This document shows positions 11,550 to 23,500 of a DNA stretch of 64,000 bases, piece by piece (positions within the stretch are counted from its first letter, which is position 1; each line of letters starts with the position of its first letter). This stretch comes from Taeniopygia guttata (Eukaryota; Chordata; Aves; Passeriformes; Estrildidae). The stretch covers positions 86,470,501 to 86,534,500 of the forward strand of contig NC_133024.1 of the NCBI RefSeq assembly GCF_048771995.1, given 5' to 3'. Under the pieces are notes generated by a model. It ran no database searches and was not told the DNA's origin. It saw only the letters and a list, made by a program, of their open reading frames with translations. The position numbers were made by a program, and so were the translations under genes.

Positions 11550-14500
11550 GTAAGTCGTGTTTTAAAAATGCTTTCAGATAAGGTTTGTTCTGTACAAATC
11601 TGTAGGCTGTTTCCAAATTGGTGGTTTTATTTTTAAGCCTAAAGATAGTGAGTTCACCTCAAGCCAGAAATCACAACTTAAAATCTAGATTTTAATGTAT
11701 ATTAAAATGCACCAAAAACTATCTATTTCTATGGCAGCAAGCCTAGGTTCAACTTCTGCCACTTGGCACCTCTGCAAGCAGAAAGAAAAGGGTCTTGAAA
11801 GAATTTGAGAGTAGCTGGTGCTCCAGGTCCCAGCTGGGCACAAACTCCAAGATCATGCTTTAATTGCACTGAGCAGCGCGTATGCATATGCACCCTGCTG
11901 AATCAGGGGTGTAAATGGGTGCTGTCCTCCATAGAAATGCTCTTCAATGTCCTGAATTTGGGGGTGTAACAATAATTTTTCCCTGCACAGGGGGAATGTC
12001 CAGAGCAGTAAACTATTTCTGATAGGCCAGCTCTACTGACTCAGCCATACAATGCTGAGCAGTGACACAGTGTTGCACAGCACTCACGTACTTCTATTCT
12101 CGAGCTAAGATTTGTCTGAAAAATTCTCTAAGATATGATCTCTAAATATTTCTCCATATTCTCAATTTTACAATAAGAATGCTAAAGTTCAAGCAAATTA
12201 GATTTATTAAGATGCCAAATTCTGCTGAAGAATTTGCTGAGATGATTTTCACGGATGTCATTGAATTTAGATGAGGCTTTTCTTTTTCAATGTCTTCTCT
12301 CTCCATACTATTTTTCATCAAAGAAATCTGTATTTCCAATGTGTTCCATCTTTGATGGAGCAATGTTGCCTTTTCTGACTGCCCTGATATGTCCCAGTGT
12401 CTTTGCAAGGCTTGTGTGCAGGAAAACTGTTAAATAATGTGATTGGGGTTACTCATACTTATACTTGGCTAATTTAGGAGCCCCAAATTAATAAGCAAGA
12501 TGACAATATCAGTGGAGATTGACCACTTCTGTGGAAAGAACCAGGGCAGAAGAAGTGTTCAGCATGTAGAGGCTCTCAACTCCTGATTTGTACACCTACA
12601 TGTCTAAAGCCACCGCTGGGAAGTGTAATTTTTGATAGGCACTATCTGTTTTGGTTAGCTGTTTGGTTATCTACTCTAATTTTCACACTCCCTTACCTAC
12701 TGCAGCTCCTCTGCCAATCTATCTCAATCAGTTTCATTTATCTGTGTTAAAAAGGCATGAAAAAAGCACTCTTTGCTCTGTCACCACCCCTGCTCATACT
12801 CCCGTCTTTTTCTTCTCAGAATGCAATTTAACTTTCAGATTAATGTTTGTTTTCAGTGGCCAGTACAATATTCAGGTACCTGAACACTTAAGTATTTGTC
12901 AAAGTTGCTTGATTCTAGTTTCTCTGGGCCAATTTCAGTACTCAAAAGTAGAAGTATACGCAGCTAAAAAAAAAAAAATTAAAAGTTTAGTGTCTTACTC
13001 CCAGATTTTCTTATGTGTAAGCGTATGTAGTTTATTTTTCTAAGCTTCTTATTTGTTTTAGTTGTTTCTGTATCTTTTCACCTTCCCACTTTCTCATCAC
13101 ATTCTTCCTTTCAGGCTATCACATTGCTTTCATTTTTCCCCACCCCATTTTCATGAACTTCAGAGATAAGCTGGTTTTTTGTGGTTTTATTATATTTTAT
13201 ATTTCCTAAGGATCTAATCTACAGACTTTCTTCTTCTGTGATTTTTTCTTCCAAAAAAAAAATCAATTTCATTTCTCTGTATTAAAAAGGCAGGAAAAAA
13301 GCACTTACTATTGCATAAATAAATATTCATTATACTGAAGTAAGGAAAGATAACTACATTAAAGCCAGCAGTTTTCTTTGTTTTAATTAATTTTTTGATT
13401 AAAAGCAGTATTTTAGGCAAAGATTTACATAATAAGATCATTGTAAGAAATCACTATTTTTCAATTAAGTTCTCTTGTTTTTTACTGTATGCCCACTTAG
13501 AACCTCGAGATTTATTTATTTGTTTGTTTGTTTGTTTATTTGTACATCCCACATTAGTTACTGTTTTTGTTAACAAATTGCTTAATAACTCAAGGTAAAC
13601 AAAATCTTTATTGAAAAACAGTCTAGTGAAAATAAGCTTGCTATGTTTCATCTTGGGGCCTACCGATCTCTCTCAGAATGCCAAGTTCTCGATCTCAGAA
13701 GACAAAATTTTAATTTATCTGAGATTTTAATCTTTTGTTCTTTTGCAGTTGATTCTGTGGAAGGTGAGGCTTTAGTTATAAAATGTCCCAAGGGGAATTC
13801 ACCTGTGAAAATCACCTGGCATCACACGGATACTCTCAAAATAATTCCTGCAGAAGAGGAAGGATCACGAGTATTTTCCGTAGAAAAATTTCTTTGGTTT
13901 CTGCCAACTTCTAGAGAGGATTCTGGAAACTACACTTGTGTAACACATTTGTAAGTGCCACATGGAAAATGGAAGGTGTAAGACTGGCAAGAATATATAT
14001 TTTGATAATATATTCTAATTTTAATTTTTGGACATGATGACTTTTTCCCATAAGTTTTCACCCTGCAATTGCTATTTTTATGGCAGATCATTAAAACCAA
14101 GCTACAACTGAAATATAATAATCATCCACATGTTTATAGAATGACACACATTAGTTATAAGCATTGCTATATTCCATGTAAGAGTACAATTACTGACTGA
14201 CATACCTTATTCCATTTTTAAAGTTCAAGTAATCGCACAAAGTCATACAACGTGAGTGTGCAAGTGCATTCATACAAGCCAGGAGAATGTTTCCCAAGTC
14301 CGATTCGTTACCCAAATGACACTGGAAGAGGAAAAATTGTTTGTCCTACCATTGATAACTATAAGAATGCTACTATTGTCCAGTGGTATAAGGTAAATAA
14401 AACCCTGATAGTGCCAGTGTAGGTCAGAATACTGAAAAGCTCTTTGCAACCAAACACATTTTTCTTTTCCAGGACTGCAAACCTCTTCAGGGACAGAGAT

Positions 14501-17500
14501 ACTTCAAAAAAGAGAAATATATTTATATTGAGAATCCAAGAAGGGAGGATGATGGTTATTATACTTGTCACTTTATTTATACCCATAAAGGAAATGTGTT
14601 TAATGTATCAGCAACAAGAATTTTCATAAGTGGGGGTAAGACAGTAATTCTGTATCTTGCTAAGATTAGAAGACTAATGTCAACTTAGAGCAAAGGAAAC
14701 TCCTTTTGTACATTAAAAAGAGAAAGTGTTTGGTTGGTTTGTTTTATCATAGTTAAGATTTACATCAGCTTTATTAGATTAATTTTGTGGATGGTCACCC
14801 ACATAGAGCAAGATGGGGTAGTCTGCTCTGGTCTCATTCAGTTTTTTGTTTAAAAGATTCTGATGACTCTGGTTAGGTGCTGTGGTTGTTAGAGTTCTCT
14901 GGTAGCACATTTCCAAAATGAAGGATCTCCTCAGTGGAATGCCACAATGCTCTGCTTTCTATTTCTTGAGTGCAGCAAAATCTGTGGCTAGTGAGGATTG
15001 TCTGGTGATCACTAGATCAGTCATGTGTTGATGGCCTACAGCTTAATGCCTCTTGGTCCATCTCAGCCATCTAACATTCATTTGATAGCAGGACTGAAAA
15101 AACTTTTAAATTCGTCTTGAATGAGACGAAATGAAGAATATATATATATACATATATATATACATATATATATATATATACACACATACATATAAATAGA
15201 AAATGTATGGATCTCAGGGATTACTATGTGTCTGTGATTTTGAACATAGCCAATATGACTGAGATGTGTGGCCTTTGGGTTGCCTCTAGGATACATTCTC
15301 CTCAAGGAGGCTTTGCATTTGGATGGTGTTCAGGAAACGACACACAGAAATTTACAGTTTCAGATTGCATCAACTTGCAAAACTTCAAAATGCAACTTTA
15401 TTTCTGCTATCAGATCAGTAGAAAAATAGTCAGAAAGACCTTTTCTTGGGGGGTGGTGGAGGTCTTGAGTTTGGCTCATGTGGTTGTTTTGTTGCTGTTT
15501 AGTTAGTTTGTTTGGTTTTTTTAAAAGCATCCATCTGCAGAGTGAATATCAGGCCTTTTTTCTCTGGGGAGGTCCGTATCTTGTGGGAAGAATGCAGGAG
15601 CCCTGGATGCAGCTTTTGCTCATGTGCCCAGATCTCAGTAGCAGAGCTCATTCTGATTATTCTGAGCAGGACAGATTGAGCAGAGACCTAGTTCAGCAGC
15701 TGGGAAATGTACTTTTCCTCCTTTTCTACCTGTTGCTCGACATGATCATACTTTCCATGATACTTCTCTGCCTAACAATTTTTGTTTGAATGTACTTCCT
15801 GGGTTACAACAAAAATTTCTGGGTTTTATTTGGCCCAAGGCATTCAAATTTACAAAGCCTTTGTTACATCCAGACAGATCTTGAAGTTCATCTAACTTCC
15901 TTTTAAAATCATTGCAGAAAGAAGACATCACAACATAACTGTGAAATCTGGGCCGGGTCTGGCATGTCTGCTCTAGGTTTTGCTAAATTCCAAGTACCTA
16001 ATGTCAACTTTGAGTTTTTATCAGACCTTAAAATTAGTATGCTGATAACTGGAGCTATTCTGTTTTGTTAGTATTAGAGAGTTATGATATATATTCCTGT
16101 TGCTTTGCAGATCCATACTGATCCAGAGGAGTTTCTGCCTCTGACTGCTGGCAGCTAAGAACTTAGCAAGTCAGATAGCTGGGAAGCTACTGGCTTTCTT
16201 CTGACTTCTATTTTATCATATCCAGTCAGCCTGGGAAACAGGAACCGAAATGTGTTCCTAGAGCATTTTTTGGGAAATACATGTTTCACAGAGGTGCCTT
16301 GAGATGGAAAAACCTAATGAAGAAAGGGTTAGAAAGCAATATATTTGGAGTTCAGATACTGCATAAAAGTATATATTAGCTATTTAATATAATTTATATG
16401 AGTAATTTCTCAAATGTCCCTGAATAAAACCCCAGAACAGTGGAGAAATTATAAGCCTATAACAGCATTAGCTTTTTCCCCCCACTCAGCAGCTAAAACA
16501 GTACTTCACAACCTATTTTTTTTCCTTACTTTCTATGTACAAAGGTAAAAATTAAATAGATGGGGAGAAAATACTGAAACTATTAACATATACATACTCC
16601 TCAGAGATATTTGGTTGTACGAATAAAACCAGATGAACCCAACAGGTATGTGAAACACTTAGTTTGCAATTCTCTTTTGTGATCATAAAATATTAATTGT
16701 ACAGATTACAAGCCTTATATTACAAAATGCATTTCCACAGCTTGTTAATGCATGCTTTCTTTTCCTCTTTGATTTCTAAAGTGAAATACGCACCTCTACC
16801 ACCTCAAATCATATTTCCAAAGAATAACGATGTAGTAGAGACAGAGCTTGGTGAGTACAAATTTTAATTTGTTTTTAAATTAACATTTTGTAATGGTACA
16901 CTAAACATGGTTATTTTCAAGAATATGTAATGGTGAAACTTTTTGTCACAGTTTTGCACACTTTACCAGATTTAGTTGACTGACTTTCACATTCTTTTAT
17001 TCCTCTTTCCTCAGTTGTTCAGAAATTAGATGCTCAAGGACAAGCCTCCTCTAGTAAGATGGTCAGTGACTAGTGCACTGTGGGCTCTGCCTATCACTGT
17101 GGCAGTGTTACACAGAGAAAATTCACTTTACATCTGAAAACCAATTGCTGTACTGGTTCTATTGTCTCTTGTTTGCAAAAATGAAGGGATTTCTCCATGC
17201 TCCCTAATATCAAGTCGTGATCTAACCATAAGATTTAATAATCTTATTTAAGACCTGCTTAGATTCAGACTTACATGGAAACAATTTAACATGTTTAAAT
17301 GATACTTTCTTTCAGTGCAGTGTTGACCCCTACTTTGGATTAAATATTTCCTAATGGGAAATATGTAATAAAAATAATTTCCTGTTTTAGTTTTGCTTGG
17401 ACTGGCTTACTTTACTTTTGTCCAGTTTGAATAAAATCCGGGGATAAGTCTGCACACAAATCTTATGCAAAATAATATATACTGAAATTTAATTAGACTA

Positions 17501-20500
17501 TTTCTGTGTAAATTTGTGTGTCAACCATCATATCCATTATATGTTCTTCACTAGCTGATTATACGTGTTAAGCATCACAAGTAAAGGGTACATTGCCTCC
17601 ATCATAACAAATATAAATAATTCCTTTTGTAATCCTTGGTGTGTTATTAGATTGTTTGCTGAAAATTTCCCGTTAATAATTCTTTTTGTCTCTTCTATGT
17701 ATCAGTTTGTCAGCAGTAGTTCAGAAATATATGTCAAAATTGTGATGAAACTCACAAGTTGTATGAAGATTTGTAGAGAAAGATGTTATGAGTAGAATAC
17801 AATTTTGTTTTTTATCAAGGAATTTTTACATCTCTGTATCTTGATTAGGTGCTTCTCTGTCTCTGAGATGTCAGGCTCGGCTGGGGATTAAGAAACAGCC
17901 ACTGGCTGCTGTCAGATGGGATGTGGATAACATCCCAGTGGAAAACCTTGTTTTTTCAAGATTTCATGAAGAAACTCATTTGTAAGTGGATATAACATAG
18001 AATAATCTTTCTTCTATGCAAACTGTGCCTAGGCATTAAAACCAACGGTACCATCTCTTTCTCTTTCTATTAGTTTTGATGGACATGAGCAAGTATACTA
18101 TGAAGAGAGCATTTTGAATATTACTGAAGTAAAAAAGGAAGATCTGCAGTCAAATTTCACATGTATAGCATTGAACACAATGTACAACACAAGAGTCACG
18201 GTGACATTACAACTCAAAGTGCAAGCTAAGGGTAGGATTTTTTCATTTTGATTCTTTATGATTTGCACTTACCTTGAAATATGTTGGTGAGTTTATTTTA
18301 TTATTTGTTTCAGATAGTAAAAGAGTTTCAGTTAATAAGAAGCAAAACCAGCCAGCTTCTTCCCTACATGTTCCAGCCAGTTGTAAAATTCTTGTGGCCG
18401 AGTCCTTGTCCTTGGGCCTGGGGAAAGAGGGGGACATTATTCAAACAGTGTCAGCAAGAGTTGAAATACAGAGTCTGTCTGTTTCAGCTCTGTGACAAGA
18501 ATATCCTATTTCTAAGGTATTTTTCCACTGTGACAAATCAAACCAAACTATTTTCTCTAGACAATAGTTTTCTGTGGCAGAAAACAGGCAAACTTTAAAT
18601 ACAAGTGTTTGAGCTGCCCAGATCTCTGCCTTCACTGTATGTAAGTGCATCCACCTTAGATGCCAGTGAATATAGAAAAAATCTGATGCTCTTCTGGAGT
18701 TGGTCTGGAACTCATTTAAAAGTTGCTTTCTGACATGTTTACTTTAAATACAAGTGTTTGAGCTGCTGGTTTGCCAGTTAGTTTGCCTTCCTTACTCTAC
18801 TGCATCAACTGTAATGCTCTTTTTGGACTGAATGTTGCGTGAATCACCTCTGCAAAATCACTCTTTATCTTCTCTGAGTGTCACTATGTTCCCTCTGTGC
18901 CACACAGAGGTGTGAGTAGCTATCAGAGGCTATGCCTCGGCTTTGTTTTAAAATTCCTGGTTCTAGTAGTACTTGAAAGAGAAGGAAAATCCAGGACAGT
19001 AAATGATGGGGATAGGGATAATCCTTAGCTTATAGAGGATTTTTTTTTTTTTTTAATAGGGATATTCAGATCCCTAAGCACTATTGCCAACACCTCTGAA
19101 TCAGATTCCTATGGCAGAAAATGCTATTTTGTCTGTGAAGGCTCAAGAAACAGCTGTGATCAATTGTATCCTTTTTCATCCCTTCAGATATGCTAAACCA
19201 TGAAGAATCATGGCATCATAGAATGGTTTGGGTTGGAAGGAACCTTAAAGATCATTTAGTTCCAAACTCTCTGCCAAGGGCAGGAACACCTTTCAGTAGA
19301 CTAAGTTGCTCAGAGCTCCATCCAACTTGGCCTTGAACACTTACAGGGATGGGGCATCCACAGCTTCTCTGAGCAACATGTTCCAGTGCCTCACCACCCC
19401 CACAGGAAAGAATTTCTTCCTAATATGTAATCTAAACCTACTCTCTTTTCTCAAGGACTTTGAAAGTAAATGTCAAGATCTTTAACAGGGATTGGTTTTC
19501 TATAAAAGAGTGGTGGGAAGAGTAAAATCAAGTGTACTGTGATCACAGGGTTTGCACAGACCCATGTCCTGCTGTATTCTCGACTGCTCATGACTTTCCA
19601 CAGGATCATGGATTCAAAACCTAGACAAATTTCCTTGCTGCAGCCTAGACTAGAAGAGATGTAGGAGAATTGTAACAGCAGAATAGCACTCAGCAGGAAG
19701 ATGGCAGGAGATGTTTTGGTTGGATAGGTGAGTTTGAGTGCAGCTTCACTCAGGAAGCTGAAAGCACACCAGTTCTGCGCTGAACTACCTGAGTGTGGGA
19801 GTGTGCTTGGAATTAGAGGGAAGGAAACTGACCTACAGTTTCTGCTCACTAGTTTATTAATGCAAGTCCCTTGTTGACCCCATATTACAGACTAGATGAA
19901 GGAGAACATATAGCATATCCTGTATTCATCCCATGAGTCATTGAGCCTCATTTCTGTTATGGACAAATCTTGTTTTTTATTCATAGGTCTTCAGTAAATG
20001 ATCATGAAAGCTCTTGGCTATGACCCTGCTTTCACTGCTACCTTTTTTATGATCTTGTCCTTCTTGCTGCTGTTGAAAAGGTGTCTGCCTCTGCTCCTCA
20101 GCACTGTTGGTGTCAGCAATGCTATGTCCAGAAGCGGCTGTGCTCTGCTTTAGTCTTCTTCACTCTGTCCTCACACAGCTCAGCAACATTTATGCTAAAG
20201 CAATGCCTCTTTATCATGGTTTGACGCTGGTGCAATGCCAATGCCCCCATGAAAATGCACCTTCCCAGATAAATGCTGTGAGATGAGATCCGGAACAAAG
20301 CAGAGCAGGTCCAAACTTAATAACAAAGGGAAAGAAAACTTTAGTAAACTACTACTATGATAAAGGGGAAAAAAAAGAAAAAACACACACTAAATCCAAA
20401 ATGAAAACCTTCCAAAACAATCCTCCTCCCCCCCCCCCAACTCCAAAAATCCACAGTGAAACACAATTTGGACCCTTAATCAAGTTATCACCCTTCAATA

Positions 20501-23500
20501 TAATCATACTCAGTCCATCAAGGGACAGAGGAGTCTCCCTTGCACCATAGACCCCCAGGAAACACAATTGTCACTTCTTGTGTTTCCATGTCACACATGG
20601 CACCCATGGCACCGGCCAGAGAAAATCTGCCAGTGTGACATTCTCCTCTCCATGTCACAGTGCTCTCACCACTGTGCATGGACAGACTGCTCATAGGGCT
20701 CCTTTAAGGATGCTTTGCCAAGGGCCAGCAGGAACAACAGTTTCTCATTTTGGGACCACAGTCCCCACCATTTTCTTCCTCCCCTGGGGCTGAGGGTGAA
20801 AACAGAGATCTTAATTTTCCTGAAGACAGAGGTCATCATCACACCCTCCTCAACTTTCCTCTGTTCATTCCTGCACTGGTAGTTTCTGAAGCAGGTCACT
20901 TGGCTCACCATGCATCCTCCTAAAATATAGTCTCTCTCTTGGAGGAGAAATTGGTTCAGTCTATGGCTAGCAAGAAAAGTCCAGCCAAAAGCCACTCCAT
21001 CATCTCCCCCCAACCTTCTTTCCCTAACATCCCAGGTCCCAGGCTGTCTCTCTTTCCTTCAAATTGAGGAGGAGTAATATTTCACAAAGCCTTCATTTCC
21101 CAGGAAAGAGCTAAAAGTTCTGGACTCCCCTGACAGCTGAAATCTTGGCCCAGAACTCCATCTCTCATGCTGGGCACCTTCCACCCCCCTTCTCCTCTGC
21201 CAGCAAACTTCCAGGTGTCTGCAGGCTCTCTGTTTCTTTCCCTCTAGGTTGGCAGGGGGGGGGAATAAAGACATCTCAGACGTTCTCCACCCTTTCATCC
21301 GCAGGAGCTGGCCCAGCTTTGTTCCAGACCCTTCACCCCTGGCCTACCTCTGCAGGCCACATGTCTTCCTCTCCCCTGCCCAGCCCGGGGCTGAGCAGGG
21401 GAGAGTCTGCTCCCTTCGATGACCAGAACCAAAGAGACAGTTCTCCTGGGAGTTCTTGCTTTTAACCCCCTGTGTTCTCAGAGGCGTGTCCAGCCTTCAG
21501 TGGTCACTCCAGGTACCAATATCCAAATGTGACCACTGATTGGTTTGACAACCAGCTTCCTGAGAAAATTCCCTTCTGTCTCAAACCACGACACTCACTC
21601 TTGTTTCTCAGAATAATAAAAATGCTATAGGATTCACTTGTGCCTCTCATCTTGTAAATGTGTAATAAAGATGTGCACACTTTTTTTTTTGTTTTGTTTG
21701 TATGTTTGTATTTAATAGGAAAAAGATTCTAAATATATGATTGCTCCTTAGTGTTTCTCACAGCACACTATCCTGTTAATGTTTTGGTTTTTTTTTTTTT
21801 ATTTTACATAGTCATTCAAAGCAGAGATAAAGTTCAGCCCAAAGAATCATCTCTGTTCTTCCTCAAAGATGTTTAATGCCAAAGCTAACCTTTTGGCTCA
21901 TCTTTTGTAGACTAATGTGGACAGGAACTCTAGACCCAGATCTCTGCCTTCACTGTATGTAAGTGCATCCACCTTAGATGCCAGAGAATATAGAAAAAAT
22001 CTGATGCTCTTCTGGAATTGGTCTGGAACTCCTTTAAAAGTTGCTTTCTGACATGTTTTCTCTGGCCTTTCCAATATTAGTCCTTGTGAGCTGATAGTTC
22101 TGTATTCCCATTGCTCTTGAATATAAATAGAACATGTCTTACTCATGAACTCAGCTGCTAAATGATGCTGTGAAGTCAAAGGGGCTTGTGGCACTTGCCC
22201 CTACTGTGCTGAATGTTTACTAGTCAATTAAATTAGTGAATGTTCATTAGTTAATTCCAGAGAATGAAGAGGCTAAGCCAGCATTACTGGGAATTGAAGC
22301 CGCTCTTCCAGGAAGACACCTCTGTGGGGGTCTAGTCTGACACATTTCAAACTGCATGAGGACAACACTTCCTTTCCAGCCTTGGTCGAATCAGTGCAAA
22401 TATACCCAGCGTTTTTTAGGTTCAAAATTGCAAAAGTTGATACTTGAACCTATTTTTTCTCTAGATGTTTATAGAGACTTAATGCAAAGCACCAGTAATT
22501 GTAATGTTATGATGAGCACCAAGTCAGCAAATGTATCAATAAGAAACAGCTGGTGCTTGGATCAGCCCCTCTGGGTAGTGAAAGGGGTTTCCTTACTTTG
22601 TCTGGATTGACCAGGAAAATGGATCAAATACTAACTAAAATTTGAAGTGATCAATAAGGATGAAGTTCCTTCATATGCATCATGTGACACAGTTAAAAAT
22701 ATGGCCAAACTTCACTTTAGAAAGAACTGGTTGTTTTCTTGCCCAATCTTATTGGAAGGTGTTTCCTCCTGATCTTGTTCTGGTGAAGTATGCTTCATCA
22801 CAAACCTAACATTTATTTTTCCCTTTAAATGCCAAAGAAAGAAATGTTGAGTGTGAAATCTTGTTAAATTTACCTCACATTTTCCCTTTCCAGAGGGAAA
22901 AGGAAAATGTATTTGTAAACTCTTCATTTATATACCTTTTCAGCAGAATTTCTCAGGCACACCCTCTACTAGACCTAATCTCTCAGCACCCCATCCAAGC
23001 TATTCTGGAACTTCCAGGGATGGGGCATCCACAGTTTTTCTGGGCAATCTGTTCCAGTGTTTTACCACCCTCAATGTAAAAAATGTTTTCCATATATCTA
23101 GACTTTATCCATGATAAGTCTTCATCTCTGAGGTAAAGGTGGACAGATTCTAGAGCTCTTCCAGGACGGAAATTGGAACTAAAGTGGGTGGCTCCTTGCT
23201 ATCCCAATTTTTCTTACTCATCATTGCTATTACATGCTCCTTGACCCTCTTGAAAGGAAAAGGCAGGAGAGGACGTCATCTGACTTCAGCATCGTTTGTT
23301 TTATTTCTGTGACCAGGACATGTTCTGTTTTCCTGCTTGTCTAGTGTTATCTTAGTTCTTATCTTGCAGATTTCATTGCTTGCACATGCTCTTTATATCC
23401 TATTTGTACAATCATGCCAGAAGTCTCCATTTGTCCTTTTATGGATTTTCATGTGTAGGCTTAGATGTCTCACAAAATGGTTGTGTTATTACCAGTTTTT

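Larger units (their letters stand above)
11550..13748 (+). other. IL1RL1: IL1RL1 intron after coding exon 1
   Basis: Phase-1 intron. It holds a TC-rich stretch (about 12650-13160), a 45-bp direct repeat (12726-12770 and 13261-13305) and a TTTG/TTTA microsatellite at about 13511-13541. No exon was recognised. Confidence 0.8.
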
